Positions 36,471-46,841 of a stretch of DNA of 64,000 nt are shown piece after piece. Every line of letters starts with the position of its first letter. Positions within the stretch are counted from its first letter, which is position 1. This DNA comes from a bacterium (GTDB taxonomy: Bacteria; Cyanobacteriota; Sericytochromatia; S15B-MN24; VGJW01). The translations under genes and the position numbers were made by a program. The DNA is taken from the NCBI GenBank assembly GCA_021781555.1, contig JAJXWQ010000008.1:1-64000 (forward strand), in the 5' to 3' direction. The notes below the pieces were generated by a model. That model worked only from the letters and a program-made list of their open reading frames with translations. It made no database searches and was not told the origin of the DNA.

Positions 36471-38588
36471 TCACAGCAGGCCGGCCACGTCGAGAATGAG
36501 GGCCAGGCGTCCGTCGCCGAGAATGGATGCGCCGCTGACGTAGCGCTGGGGGCCCAGGAGCTTGCTGATGGGCTTGATGACGACCTCTTGCTGGCCGAGC
36601 AGGTGGTCGACGACCAGGCCACCACGACGGCTGCCCACGCGGACGACCACGACAGCGGACTCGTCGGTGTCGTCGGCGTGGATATCGGTCGCCACGGGTT
36701 CGGGGACCTCGAGCGCCGCCCCGAGGTCCAGCAAGGGGAGGCTGCTGCCGCGCAGGAGAGTCATCGCCTCGCCCTGGACCGACTGCACGGTCAGATCGGC
36801 ATGATCGTGCGCGTCCTCGACGAAACTGAGCGGGATCGCGAAAATCTCGCCGCGCACCTCGGTCAGCATTACCTGGATGATGGCCAGGGTGAGCGGCAGC
36901 AGGAAGGTCACCAGCGTGCCCTTGCCGAGGGTGCTCGTGATGTCGAGCGCCCCACCCAGTGCGACAGCCTTGCTCTTGACCGCGTCCATGCCGACCCCGC
37001 GTCCGCTGATGTCCGTGGCCACGTCGCGGGTCGAGAAACCCGGCAAGAAGATGAGATCGAGGGCCTGCTTGTCCGAGAGCCGGCTCGCATCCTCGGCGGA
37101 GATCAGCCCCTTCTCGATCGCCTTGCGCCGCAGCCGGTCGGAATCCATCCCGCGGCCGTCGTCCTGGACCTCGATGATGACGTGATTCCCCTCGTGTCGG
37201 GCGCGCAACCAGATCGTCCCGGTGGCCGGTTTGCCGAGCAGCTCTCGCTCGAGCGAGCTTTCGAGACCGTGGTCCACGGCGTTGCGGAGAAGGTGCAACA
37301 GGGGATCGCCGATCTCGTCGATCATCAGGCGATCGAGCTCGGTCTCCTGGCCCTCCACGACGAGCTGCACCTCCCGGTGAAGATCGCGGCCCAGATCTCG
37401 AACCATGCGGGGGAACCGGGAGAAGACGCGCTCCACGGGCATCATCCGGAGCTTCATCACCACGGCGTGGATGTCCGTGATGACGGAGCCCACGTGGCGT
37501 ACGACCTCGTCGACCCCTTCGCGGCCGATCTCGAGCGCCAGCTGCCCGAGGCGGGTCCGGTCGATGACGAGCTCTCCGACGAGATTGACCAGCGAATCCA
37601 GGCGATCGGTCGACACCCGCACGGTCGGGGACACCCGCGCAGGCGACGGGGCCAAGCCGGCGGATGCGGGTTGCGGGGGGACGAGCGCCGGAGCCGTGGC
37701 ATCGGGTGCGGCCGGCAACTCCGGACGTCCCGTGATCGCCGAGCGCGGCAAGGGTGCTTCCGGTGCCTCGGCCGGGGCCGGGCCGGCGGCTGCCGGTGCC
37801 GGGGGCTGCACCGAGCGCTCCTGCCAGGAAGCCGGCTCGCCGCCCACCAGGCGGTGCGTGGTGACGGCGACGATTTCCGAGATGTCGAGGGCGCGGGCGC
37901 GAAGGACCTCGGCGTCGTTCTGCGTGACCACGAGGAGGGAAAACTCCTCACCGAAGCGCTCTTCCTCGAGATCTTGCACCTGCGGCGAGGCCTTGATGAG
38001 CTCCCCATCCTGCTCGAGGGCGTTGACGACCATGTAGGCGCGGACACCCTTGAGCAAGCAGCCCTCGGCGATCCGCACGCGCACCCAGACGGCGCCGAAA
38101 CCGCGGCTCTGCGCCTCGGCCACCACGGCGAGCTCGAACTGGTCGAGTTCGGGCCACGAGTTGTTCTCTGCGGAAGCTGCTGGCCCGGGCTCGGCAGGCA
38201 AGGACGGCTGCGCCGGCAGGGCCTCGGCCAGCAGCCGGGCGATCAGATCCTTGATGTCGGGATCGGGGCGTCCTTCCGCGATGGCGTCGAGCATCCCGCC
38301 AATCGCATCGAGGCAGCCGAACAGCGTATCGGACAGGTTCGAGTCCAGGCTGCGCTCCCCCTTGCGCACGACCTCCAGGAGGCCTTCCATGTGGTGCGTG
38401 AGCTCGGTGAGCCCCGAAAATCCCATCGTGGCCGCCATGCCCTTCAGGGTGTGAGCGACCCGGAAGACCTCGTCGAGCGCGGCGCGATCGTCGCGGTGGG
38501 TCTCGAGGAACAGGAGCCGCTCGTTGAGGAGCAACAGGAGGTCGCGCCCTTCGTCCAGGAAGATGCCGAGGTACTGCGAAAGCTCCAT
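36471..38588 (-). CDS. cheA: chemotaxis histidine kinase CheA
   Basis: HPt VFRVAHTLKGMAATMGFSGLTELTHHMEGLL; HATPase LLHLLRNAVDHGLES...GRGMDSDRLR...GRGVGMDAVKSKAVALGG; CheW-like C-terminus. Confidence 0.95.
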   Translation of the reverse strand: MELSQYLGIFLDEGRDLLLLLNERLLFLETHRDDRAALDEVFRVAHTLKGMAATMGFSGLTELTHHMEGLLEVVRKGERSLDSNLSDTLFGCLDAIGGMLDAIAEGRPDPDIKDLIARLLAEALPAQPSLPAEPGPAASAENNSWPELDQFELAVVAEAQSRGFGAVWVRVRIAEGCLLKGVRAYMVVNALEQDGELIKASPQVQDLEEERFGEEFSLLVVTQNDAEVLRARALDISEIVAVTTHRLVGGEPASWQERSVQPPAPAAAGPAPAEAPEAPLPRSAITGRPELPAAPDATAPALVPPQPASAGLAPSPARVSPTVRVSTDRLDSLVNLVGELVIDRTRLGQLALEIGREGVDEVVRHVGSVITDIHAVVMKLRMMPVERVFSRFPRMVRDLGRDLHREVQLVVEGQETELDRLMIDEIGDPLLHLLRNAVDHGLESSLERELLGKPATGTIWLRARHEGNHVIIEVQDDGRGMDSDRLRRKAIEKGLISAEDASRLSDKQALDLIFLPGFSTRDVATDISGRGVGMDAVKSKAVALGGALDITSTLGKGTLVTFLLPLTLAIIQVMLTEVRGEIFAIPLSFVEDAHDHADLTVQSVQGEAMTLLRGSSLPLLDLGAALEVPEPVATDIHADDTDESAVVVVRVGSRRGGLVVDHLLGQQEVVIKPISKLLGPQRYVSGASILGDGRLALILDVAGLL

Positions 38589-38592
38589 CCGG

Positions 38593-39423
38593 TCAGGCCC
38601 GCTTGCGGTAGAACGACGGGCGGAACGGCTGCAGGCTGGCGTCCGGCGGCATCACGCGCTCGACGTTCCCGAGGAAGAGCACGCCGGCGGGGGCCAGGGC
38701 CGAGGACAGGTGGCGGTAGACCCGCGCCTTGCTGTCCGGGGTGAAGTAGATGGTCACGTTGCGGCAGAGGATGAGCTGAAATCCCTGGTCGTAAGAATCC
38801 GCCAGGAGGTCATGCCGTTCGAACCGGGCGCGACCGGCAAGCTCTGGCTGCAGCTGCAGGGCGCCCGCGTCGACGGGCTCGAAGTAGCGCCTGGCATCGA
38901 GCGCAGCCAAGCCCTTTTGCTCGTTCGCGCCGAAGATCCCGGCTCGAGCGCGGCCCAGCACGTCCTCATCGATATCGGTGCCGAGGAATTCGCAACGATC
39001 CAGTGCGCCGAGGCGATCGGCGACGATGACGGCCGAATAGAGCTCGCAGCCGACCGAGCAGCCTGCGCTCCAGATTCGCAAGCGCTGGAATCTTTCGAGC
39101 AGCTCGGGCATGACGACACGGGCGAGATCCTCGAACCGCTCGGCATCCCGGAACCATTCGGAAACGTGGATGGTGACACCCAAGGTGAATTCATGCAGCT
39201 TCCTGGGATCGGAGCGGAGCACCTCGAGATAGGAGATCGGATCGCTGGCGCCTTCTTGCCGCATGAGCGTCTGTATCCGCCGCTCCATCTGACGATCCTG
39301 ATACTCGGCCAGATTGACCCCGATGAGCTGCGAGATCTCCCGCTTGAAGGCAGCGAGGCTGCCGGACTCCTCCGGCACGCGGCCCGGGTCGCCCGGCAAG
39401 CTGCTAGATGCTGATGAGGCCAA
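38593..39423 (-). CDS. cheR: chemotaxis methyltransferase CheR
   Basis: LRIWSAGCSVGCELYSAVIVADRL...CEFLGTDIDEDVLGRAR...LILCRNVTIYFTPDSKARVYRHLSSALAPAGVLFLGN. Confidence 0.93.
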   Translation of the reverse strand: MASSASSSLPGDPGRVPEESGSLAAFKREISQLIGVNLAEYQDRQMERRIQTLMRQEGASDPISYLEVLRSDPRKLHEFTLGVTIHVSEWFRDAERFEDLARVVMPELLERFQRLRIWSAGCSVGCELYSAVIVADRLGALDRCEFLGTDIDEDVLGRARAGIFGANEQKGLAALDARRYFEPVDAGALQLQPELAGRARFERHDLLADSYDQGFQLILCRNVTIYFTPDSKARVYRHLSSALAPAGVLFLGNVERVMPPDASLQPFRPSFYRKRA

Positions 39424-41509
39424 GGGATCTCACCTCGGTGCTGGGCGGAATGACCTCATTGTAGGACATGACCTGCAGGTTCGGCAGCTTGCGCTCGATG
39501 AGGCGGCGGAAGACCAGGCGGACCTTGCTGCTGGTCAGGACCACGGGCTGGACGCCCTGGGCGCCCTGGCGCTCGACGTGATCGTGGACGTTCTGCAGGA
39601 TCTTGCTGGCGACGCCCGGTTCCAGGCTCACGAAGGCCCCCTGATCGGTCTGCTGTATGGAATTGGACAGGATCTGCTCGAGCTGCGGATTCAGGGTCAG
39701 GACCGGAAGCGAGCCATCCGGGCCGAGATTCGACTTGCAGATGCTCCGGGCCAGCGCCAGGCGCGAGTACTCGGTCAGCGTGTCGATGTCCTTGGTGATC
39801 CGGGAATTGACCTCGAGGGCCTCCAGGATCGGGACGAGGTCGCGAATGCTGACCTGATCGCGCAGGAGGTTCTGCAGGACCTTCTGGATGTCTGAGACGT
39901 GCAGCAGATCCGGCACGATGGCGTTCACGAGGGCCTCGTTGTCCTGCTTGATGTTGTCGAGGAGCGTCTGGGTGTCGGACCGGGTGAGGATCTCGGCCGA
40001 GTGCGCCTTGATGACCTCCATCAGGTGGGTGGCGATCACGCTCGAGATGTCGAACACCGTGTATCCGAGCATCTCGGCTCTTTCCTTGTCGGCCTCCGTG
40101 ATCCAGTATGCTGGCAGCCCGAAGACGGGTTCGGTGGTGGGAATGCCCTGGATCTCGTCGGCTGCCATGCCGCTGTTCATGGCCAGGTAATGGTCCATCT
40201 GGACCTCGCCCTTGGCGATCTCGACGCCGCGTAGATTGATCCGGTACTCCTTGGGCTTGAGCTGCAGATTGTCCCGGACGCGAATCGGCGGCAGCACCAG
40301 GCCGAACTTGAGCGCCACCTGCCGGCGGATCATCGTGACGCGCTCGAGGAGGTCTCCTCCCTGGGTGGCGTCGACCAGGGGGATGAGCCGGTAGCCGATC
40401 TCGAGCTGCATCGGATCGACCTTGAGGAGTCCCATCACGTTCTCGGGGCCCTTGGGCGGCTCGACGGCCGGCACATCGGACGCTTGCTTGGCCTCCTTGG
40501 CGGCCTTGCGCTGCCCCTGGTAAATGGCATACGCGATGCCACCCACGACTGAGCCCACCCCGAGGAACGGCGCCATGGGCAAGCCCGGGACGACCGACAG
40601 GCCAACGAGCATCGCCGCGACGATCATCAGTGGCCTCGGGTTGGCGAGGATCTGCGTGCTGATCTGGCTGCCGAGGTTTTCATCGGAAGCCGCCCGCGAG
40701 ACCAGGATGCCCGTGCCCGTCGAGATCAAGAGGGCCGGAATCTGGCTGACCAGGCCGTCGCCGATGGTCAAGATGGTATAGGTGCTGGCCGACTGCGCGA
40801 GCGTCATGTGGTGCTGGAGCACCCCGATGATGATGCCCCCGACGATGTTGACGGCCGTGATGACGAGGCCCGCGACGGCGTCGCCGCGAACGAACTTCGA
40901 GGCGCCGTCCATCGTGCCGTAGAAGTCTGCCTCGCGCTGGATCTTGCGCCGCCTGGCCCGGGCTTCTTCGTCCTTGATGAGTCCCGTGTTGAGATCGGCG
41001 TCGATCGCCATCTGCTTGCCGGGCATGGCATCCAAGGTGAAGCGCGCCGCCACTTCCGAGATACGACCCGCGCCGTTCGTGATGACGACGAACTGGATCA
41101 CGACCAGGAGGATGAAGACGATGATACCGACGACGTAGTTGCCGCCTACCACGAAGCTTCCGAAGGCCCGGACGACACTCCCGGCGTCCGCGTGCAGCAG
41201 GACCAGTCGTGCCGTCGTGATGTTGAGGCTGAGGCGGTAGAGCGTGAGGATGAGCAGCAGCGACGGGAAGGTATTGAACTCCAGCGGCTCGGTCACGTAC
41301 AGCGCGATCAGGAGGACCGACAAGCTGGCCGTGATGTTGGTGACGAGCAGGATGTCCAGCAGCTGCTTGGGGATAGGGATGATCATCATGATGACCACGG
41401 TCACCAGGATGACGGCCAGGACGATGTCGCTCTGCTTCAGCAGGCGGTCGAGCCCGCGGGGCGCGGACACGTCCTTGACTGCCGAGGTAGGCGGGGCGTC
41501 GGTTGCCAA
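39404..41509 (-). CDS. flhA: flagellar export protein FlhA
   Basis: 701 aa; MMIIPIPKQLLDILLVTNITASLSVLLIALY...FNTFPSLLLILTLYRLSLNITTARLVL...ARFTLDAMPGKQMAIDADLN. Confidence 0.97.
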   Translation of the reverse strand: MATDAPPTSAVKDVSAPRGLDRLLKQSDIVLAVILVTVVIMMIIPIPKQLLDILLVTNITASLSVLLIALYVTEPLEFNTFPSLLLILTLYRLSLNITTARLVLLHADAGSVVRAFGSFVVGGNYVVGIIVFILLVVIQFVVITNGAGRISEVAARFTLDAMPGKQMAIDADLNTGLIKDEEARARRRKIQREADFYGTMDGASKFVRGDAVAGLVITAVNIVGGIIIGVLQHHMTLAQSASTYTILTIGDGLVSQIPALLISTGTGILVSRAASDENLGSQISTQILANPRPLMIVAAMLVGLSVVPGLPMAPFLGVGSVVGGIAYAIYQGQRKAAKEAKQASDVPAVEPPKGPENVMGLLKVDPMQLEIGYRLIPLVDATQGGDLLERVTMIRRQVALKFGLVLPPIRVRDNLQLKPKEYRINLRGVEIAKGEVQMDHYLAMNSGMAADEIQGIPTTEPVFGLPAYWITEADKERAEMLGYTVFDISSVIATHLMEVIKAHSAEILTRSDTQTLLDNIKQDNEALVNAIVPDLLHVSDIQKVLQNLLRDQVSIRDLVPILEALEVNSRITKDIDTLTEYSRLALARSICKSNLGPDGSLPVLTLNPQLEQILSNSIQQTDQGAFVSLEPGVASKILQNVHDHVERQGAQGVQPVVLTSSKVRLVFRRLIERKLPNLQVMSYNEVIPPSTEVRSLGLISI

Positions 41510-41668
41510 CGGGACTTCTACGGGATTCTCGCGGTCGGATCCATCCGAAGCATGGCCAGATCCGTCTGGCCGTGGGCGCTACCTGCCACTATACCCCAAG
41601 AGCCTGGCGCCGCTGGCCGTCGCGCCCGGATATCCCACCCGCGAGCCAGGGGCTCGCGCCCCGACCGC

Positions 41669-42619
41669 CTACACCCAGCTCAAGGCCTTGTGAGTCAGGC
41701 TGCCGAGGGAATGGCCGACCGCGCCGAGCTCCTTGCCAGCGGTCGACAGCTCGTGGTTGAGCCACTTGTTCTTGCCGAAAAGGAGCTGGGTCACGGCCAG
41801 GGCCGTGGCCGTGCCGCCGACGACGGCGGCCCAGGCGCCGAGACCGAGCGGACCCAGGGCGGTGCCGGCGGGAAGGAATACCGCGGCGGTGCCGATGATG
41901 GTGCCGAGCGAGCCGAGGATGAAGCTGCCCGTTGCCGAGACCTTCTCGGTGGGGGTCGCGGTCTTGGTCCGGAGCGTGACGATCATGTTGATGGCTCCGA
42001 AAAGGCCTCCGGCGAGCCCCCCGGCGACGCCCGCCACGCGGTTGGCGATCAGCGCTCCTTGAAGTGGAAGGGCGGAATAGGTTGCGGCTCCAGCTCCGAC
42101 GAGCGTGAGCCCGGTCCCCGTGGCCAGCGCAACCTTGGTGTCGGGCTTGAAGGCCGGGTTGTGCCAGTCGTGGAGCAGCATCAGGCCGTTGGCGATGCCG
42201 GAGACCCAGTACATCGGCGGTCCGGCGATCCGCGTGCCCTTGCGGATGCCGTTGGCCAGCCCGGGTGCCCAGGTGTCGACCCAGTCGAGAATGCGCGGAA
42301 CGAGGCCGGTGGTGCCAAGGCGGACGTCGTCGCCGGGGGCCACGACCGGGGCTCCGGACAGGGGCCAGAGCCGATATTTGAGAAGCTGTGCGGCGCCAGG
42401 AGCTGCGGGCGCGGCCTTGGCGTGGTCCGCAGAGCTTTGCCGGGTGGTCCCGACGACCGGCGCGGGCGCAGGCGCGGCGGTCTGGCAAGAGAGGATCACG
42501 CGATCGCCACGGCTTGCCACCAGGCGGGTCCCGGAGACCCGGGCGCGAGCTGCAGGCACGCTCGCGCCTCTGATCGATCCGCCGCTCAGGGGATCGCGAC
42601 CAGGCGCAGAAACAGCCAC
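41669..42619 (-). CDS. unknown protein with disordered N-terminus and hydrophobic C-terminal half
   Basis: 316 aa ORF between flhA and flhB; Gly/Ala-rich TM-like segments (GVAGGLAGGLFGAINMIV; TAAVFLPAGTALGPLGLGAWAAVVGGTATALAVTQLLFG). Confidence 0.7.
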   Translation of the reverse strand: MAVSAPGRDPLSGGSIRGASVPAARARVSGTRLVASRGDRVILSCQTAAPAPAPVVGTTRQSSADHAKAAPAAPGAAQLLKYRLWPLSGAPVVAPGDDVRLGTTGLVPRILDWVDTWAPGLANGIRKGTRIAGPPMYWVSGIANGLMLLHDWHNPAFKPDTKVALATGTGLTLVGAGAATYSALPLQGALIANRVAGVAGGLAGGLFGAINMIVTLRTKTATPTEKVSATGSFILGSLGTIIGTAAVFLPAGTALGPLGLGAWAAVVGGTATALAVTQLLFGKNKWLNHELSTAGKELGAVGHSLGSLTHKALSWV

Positions 42620-42702
42620 TTGAAACCCATCCTCTTCCAGGAGAGGTTATCGGGAGACCTTTACCCGGACTTGCCCCAAATTTCGGAAATGATCGCAGCG
42701 CC

Positions 42703-43767
42703 TCAGAGCTGGACTTTCCTGGGCTCGGCTTTCTGGATCGTCACCAGGATCTCCGCGATCGCCTGGTACAGCACGGGCGGGATGATGTCGCCGATCTCCA
42801 CGATCCGGTACAGCTCTCTGGCCACGGGCGGATTCTCGACGATCGGCACCGCGTACTCTTCGGCGATCGCTCGGATCCGAAGAGCGACGAAATCCTGGCC
42901 CTTGGCGACGACCATCGGCGTCGGCATGGTCTCGCGGTCGTACAGGAGCGCGACGGCGTAGTGCGTCGGGTTGGTGATGATGACCGTCGCCTTGGGCACC
43001 TGCTGCATCATCCGGCGCCGGGCCGCCTGCCGCATGCGCTTGCGGATCTCGCCCTTGACCTCGGGCGATCCCTCTTGCTGCTTGAGTTCGTCCTTGACCT
43101 CTTGCTTGCTCATCTTGAGCGATCGGCGGTGATCGAAGCGTTGCCAGGCGTAGTCCGCCACGGCGATCGCGACGAGGGCCATGAGCAGCCGGGAGACCAT
43201 CTGCCAGGCGGTGTCTGCCAGCAGCGGAGCCAGCGTGGCCGGTCCCATCCGCCAGCCCGACACGATCATCGGATAGCGCTGCACCAGCAGGCCCCAGATG
43301 ATGCTGACCAGGACGGCGATCTTGAGGAGGTTCTTGCCCAGGTCGACAAAGACGTGGGCCGAAAAGAAGCGCTTGAATCCGGTGAAAGGGTTGAGCTTGC
43401 CCAGATTGGGGCGCATCGTCTCGGTCGTGAACATCGGCCCGACCTGGGCGAGATTGACCAGGACCCCGACGATCAAGAGGGTCAAGCAGAAGGGGCCCGC
43501 CACGCCGATAAGGACCGCGCCGTCGCGCAGCAAGAGATCGCCGACGGACTTCGGCGACAGGTCGTGGTTCGGGAAGGACCCGAGCGAGCCGGCGATGAGT
43601 CCGGCAAGGCTCTTGCCCATGGCCGCCCACCGAAATCGCACGTACAGCAGTGCGGTCCCGAGGATCGCCGCCGTCGTCACGTCCGAGCTGCGCGGGACGT
43701 TGCCCTTCTTGCGGGCATCGGCCAGGCGTTTACCGGTTGGAGCCTCGGTCTTGTCGGGTTCGGCCAT
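42703..43767 (-). CDS. flhB: flagellar export protein FlhB
   Basis: MAEPDKTEAPTGKRLADARKKGNVPRSSDV...VIITNPTHYAVALLYD (NPTH). Confidence 0.96.
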   Translation of the reverse strand: MAEPDKTEAPTGKRLADARKKGNVPRSSDVTTAAILGTALLYVRFRWAAMGKSLAGLIAGSLGSFPNHDLSPKSVGDLLLRDGAVLIGVAGPFCLTLLIVGVLVNLAQVGPMFTTETMRPNLGKLNPFTGFKRFFSAHVFVDLGKNLLKIAVLVSIIWGLLVQRYPMIVSGWRMGPATLAPLLADTAWQMVSRLLMALVAIAVADYAWQRFDHRRSLKMSKQEVKDELKQQEGSPEVKGEIRKRMRQAARRRMMQQVPKATVIITNPTHYAVALLYDRETMPTPMVVAKGQDFVALRIRAIAEEYAVPIVENPPVARELYRIVEIGDIIPPVLYQAIAEILVTIQKAEPRKVQL

Positions 43768-43843
43768 GGAAGATCAGACCAGCCGTGGGATCGCCAGCCT
43801 GTCGCCAGCTCGCCCCACCGGGATTGCAAAGGTCATGTAGACC

Positions 43844-44623
43844 TTACCCGAAGAGCATCAGGAGCTCGCGCGTCATCCGGCCGAACGCGTCGTCGAGATA
43901 CGCGACCATCAGGGGCAAGCCGATGGCGAGGGTAAGGAACCCCAGCGCGATCTTGAGCGGGAAGCCAGCCACGAAGACGTTCATCTGCGGCATGACGCGG
44001 TTCATGATCGCCAGGGCGACCTCCGTCAGGAGCAAGACTCCGAGGACCGGCAGCACGAGTTCGAAGACCGTGGTGAACATCCCGGCCGTCGCATTCAAGA
44101 GCGAGGTCACGGTCTGGCCGGAGAACCGGAAGGTCCCGAGCGGCACCACGCGCAGGCTGTGATCGAGCGCCAGGAGCAGGTAATGGTGCCCATCCGCGAG
44201 CAGGAAGACCATCGAGGCGATCACGCCGAGGAAGACCGCCAGGGCCGGGACGGACTGGTTGGTGCCGGGGTCGTACATGGAGTCCATTCCGAAGCCCATC
44301 TGCAGGCCGATGAGATAGCCCGCGAAAGACACCGCCTGGAAGACCAGCATGGCCACGAACCCCAGCATGATGCCGACCGTGGCCTCCCCGGCCACCGCCA
44401 CGAGCAGCCCATCGAGGCCCGCAGGTCTGGCGTGCGGGGCGTGGAGCTCCAGCGGGAGGAGCACCATCGAGACCATGAGCGCCAGGCCGATCCGGAGCCG
44501 CACGGGGAGCTGGGGCTGCGAAAACAGGGGCGCGAGCATCAGCATGGCCGAGAAGCGCACGAACAAGAGCAAGAAGACCAGCAGGCCATCTTGGGGCATC
44601 GAGAGGAGCGCACTGAGATCCAT
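43844..44623 (-). CDS. fliR: flagellar export protein FliR
   Basis: Hydrophobic 259 aa; FLLLFVRFSAMLMLAPLFSQPQLPVRLRIGLALMVSMVL; order fliR-fliQ-fliP. Confidence 0.93.
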   Translation of the reverse strand: MDLSALLSMPQDGLLVFLLLFVRFSAMLMLAPLFSQPQLPVRLRIGLALMVSMVLLPLELHAPHARPAGLDGLLVAVAGEATVGIMLGFVAMLVFQAVSFAGYLIGLQMGFGMDSMYDPGTNQSVPALAVFLGVIASMVFLLADGHHYLLLALDHSLRVVPLGTFRFSGQTVTSLLNATAGMFTTVFELVLPVLGVLLLTEVALAIMNRVMPQMNVFVAGFPLKIALGFLTLAIGLPLMVAYLDDAFGRMTRELLMLFG

Positions 44624-44655
44624 CGGCGGCTAACCAGGCACCTGCAAGCGCGCCG

Positions 44656-44922
44656 CTAATGAAGGTGGGCCATCTGCAAGAGAATGCCCGAGGTGAAGTC
44701 GATCAGGACGCGCAACATCCAGGGTCCCAGCAGGACCAGCGCTGCGCCGACCGCCACGATCTTGGGGATGAACGTCAGGGTCGCCTCGTTGATCTGCGTG
44801 ACCGCCTGGAAAATGCTGATCATGAGACCCACCACGAGACTGATCGCCAGCGCCGGTCCGCCCACCAGCGCCGCGGTGTAGATGGCCTGGGTGGCAAGAT
44901 CGATGAACCCTTGCTGGCTCAT
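44656..44922 (-). CDS. fliQ: flagellar export protein FliQ
   Basis: 88 aa; LVVGLMISIFQAVTQINEATLTFIPKIVAVGAALVLLGPWML. Confidence 0.95.
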   Translation of the reverse strand: MSQQGFIDLATQAIYTAALVGGPALAISLVVGLMISIFQAVTQINEATLTFIPKIVAVGAALVLLGPWMLRVLIDFTSGILLQMAHLH

Positions 44923-45815
44923 GGCGAGAAGCTCTGGACCAGGGCTCGGGCCAGCAGGTGCCAGCCGTCGACCAGGACGAAGAGGATCAGCTTGAACGGC
45001 AGGCTGACCATCACGGGGGGCAGCATCATCATGCCCATCGACATCAAGATGGAGCTCACGACCATGTCGATCACCAGGAACGGCAGGTAGATCATGAAGC
45101 CCATCTGGAAGCCGGTCTTCAGCTCGCTGATGATGAAGGCCGGGATGATGACGTACGTGGGCACGTCAGCAGGGCCCCGGGGCCGCGGGAGCTTGGCCAT
45201 GTACACGAACAGCGCCAGGTCCTTCTGGCGCGTCTGCTCGAGCATGAACGTGCGCATCGGCTGTTCGGCGGTGTGGAGCGCCGCGACCTGATCGAGCTTG
45301 CCGGCCATGTAGGGCTGCACTGCTTGCTCGTTGATCTTGTTGGCGACCGGGGCCATCACGAAGAACGTGAGGAACAGCGCCAGGCCCACGATCACCTGGT
45401 TGGGCGGCATGGTCTGCGTGCCGATCGCCTGTCGGATGAACGAGAGCACGATGATGATGCGCGTGAAGGCCGTCATCATGACCAGGATCGCCGGCGCCAA
45501 CGACAGCACCGTCAGCAGGGCCAGGAGCTGCAAGGAGACCGAGATCGTGGTGTGGTTCGTGGTGGTCGGGAACCTGGGCACGGCGAACTGGGCCAGCGCC
45601 GGAGCGGCCCACAGCGCCCACGCCGCCAGAGCCAGCAAGAGGATGGTGGCTACCGGCCACGCCCGGGCCAATCGGGCCCGGTGCCAGATCCCTCGGTGCC
45701 ATCCTGCGGCGCGTTCCTCCGTGGGGCCTGCCGCGCCGGCAGGCCGGGCGATCTTCGCGCTCGGGAACGAGCTGTCGCACGGCGACTCGGGCGGCCCCGA
45801 TGCGAAAGCGATCAT
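44919..45815 (-). CDS. fliP: flagellar export protein FliP
   Basis: LLTVLSLAPAILVMMTAFTRIIIVLSFIRQAIGTQTMPPNQVIVGLALFLTFFVMAPV. Confidence 0.96.
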   Translation of the reverse strand: MIAFASGPPESPCDSSFPSAKIARPAGAAGPTEERAAGWHRGIWHRARLARAWPVATILLLALAAWALWAAPALAQFAVPRFPTTTNHTTISVSLQLLALLTVLSLAPAILVMMTAFTRIIIVLSFIRQAIGTQTMPPNQVIVGLALFLTFFVMAPVANKINEQAVQPYMAGKLDQVAALHTAEQPMRTFMLEQTRQKDLALFVYMAKLPRPRGPADVPTYVIIPAFIISELKTGFQMGFMIYLPFLVIDMVVSSILMSMGMMMLPPVMVSLPFKLILFVLVDGWHLLARALVQSFSP

Positions 45816-46477
45816 GCCGGATCGTCCCGCGACATCGCCTGCCGTATCGACGATTCGATCACACCGTCAAAATCATCCCGGGCGCCCGCCGGAGCTTGAG
45901 CGGGGGGATGGCTCGTCCCCGCGCCAGTGCCGGCGTCGGTGCGGCCCGCCTGCGTCAGCGCGCGCTCGAAGGCCGCATCCTCGGGAGCGGGGGCGGTCTG
46001 CTCGACCGGCCAGTCCATGAGCTTGACCAGGACGCCTGCTCCGTTGCTGCCAAGGAGCAGGTAGCGACCATTGGCCTCGACCAGGAGGAGCGACTGCGTT
46101 CCGGCCAGACGCGTGCTTTCGACCACGCGGATCCGGCCGCCGAGAACGCCCGCGGAACGGAGACCCAGGAGGCGCTTGTAGCCGTACAGGACGGCGTAGA
46201 TCAGGGCGATGACGAGGGCCAGCTTGAAGAAGACCCCGATGGCGGCCTCCCAGAGGGGCGTTTTGGGCGCGGCCAGGCTATCGGGATCCTGATAGTCCTT
46301 CCAGACCCAGGTATCGCCGGTCGCCATCTCCGCCGTCGTCGCCGCCTGGGCCGGTGGACAGGTCCAGACGGCAAGCTGCGCCAGCGTCGTGGGGGGGCTC
46401 TCGAGGCGCTGCGCGGGCCATCCGGCCAGGCTTATGTAAACCCCGAGGGTCGCGAGGAGGGCGAGCAGCAATCTCAC
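45812..46477 (-). CDS. fliO: flagellar protein FliO
   Basis: VRLLLALLATLGVYISLAG...FFKLALVIALIYAVLYGYKRLLG...IRVVESTRLAGTQSLLLVEANGRYLLLG. Confidence 0.85.
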   Translation of the reverse strand: MRLLLALLATLGVYISLAGWPAQRLESPPTTLAQLAVWTCPPAQAATTAEMATGDTWVWKDYQDPDSLAAPKTPLWEAAIGVFFKLALVIALIYAVLYGYKRLLGLRSAGVLGGRIRVVESTRLAGTQSLLLVEANGRYLLLGSNGAGVLVKLMDWPVEQTAPAPEDAAFERALTQAGRTDAGTGAGTSHPPAQAPAGARDDFDGVIESSIRQAMSRDDPA

Positions 46478-46481
46478 GGGA

Positions 46482-46841
46482 CTACTTGAGCGCCTTCTTG
46501 ACGGCGTCGAGAACCCGGTCCGCCTGGAAAGGTTTGACAATGAAATCCCGGGCTCCGCTCTGGATGGCCTCGAGCACCATGGCCTGCTGGCCCATGGCCG
46601 AGCAGACGATGATACGGGCCTCGGGATCGTGCGCCTTGATCTCCTTGATGGCCGTGATGCCGTCCATCGTGGGCATCGTGATATCCATCGTCACCAGATC
46701 GACCTTGAACTTGCGGTAGAGATCGACGGCCTCCTGGCCATCGGCGGCCTCGGCGACGACCGCATAGCCGTTCTGCGACAGGATATCCTTGAGCATCAAG
46801 CGCATGAACGCGGCATCGTCGACGATGAGGATCGACTTCAC
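46482..46841 (-). CDS. cheY: chemotaxis response regulator CheY
   Basis: MKSILIVDDAAFMRLMLKDIL...DLVTMDITMPTMDGITAIKEI...VLEAIQSGARDFIVKPFQADRV. Confidence 0.95.
   Translation of the reverse strand: MKSILIVDDAAFMRLMLKDILSQNGYAVVAEAADGQEAVDLYRKFKVDLVTMDITMPTMDGITAIKEIKAHDPEARIIVCSAMGQQAMVLEAIQSGARDFIVKPFQADRVLDAVKKALK

Noticed and set aside
36174-38744. 856-aa plus ORF opposite cheA/cheC
   Set aside because: Shadow of conserved minus-strand genes; same reasoning for 40808..42961, 47580..49760, 53739..55715, 59871..62009 and 61889..63577.
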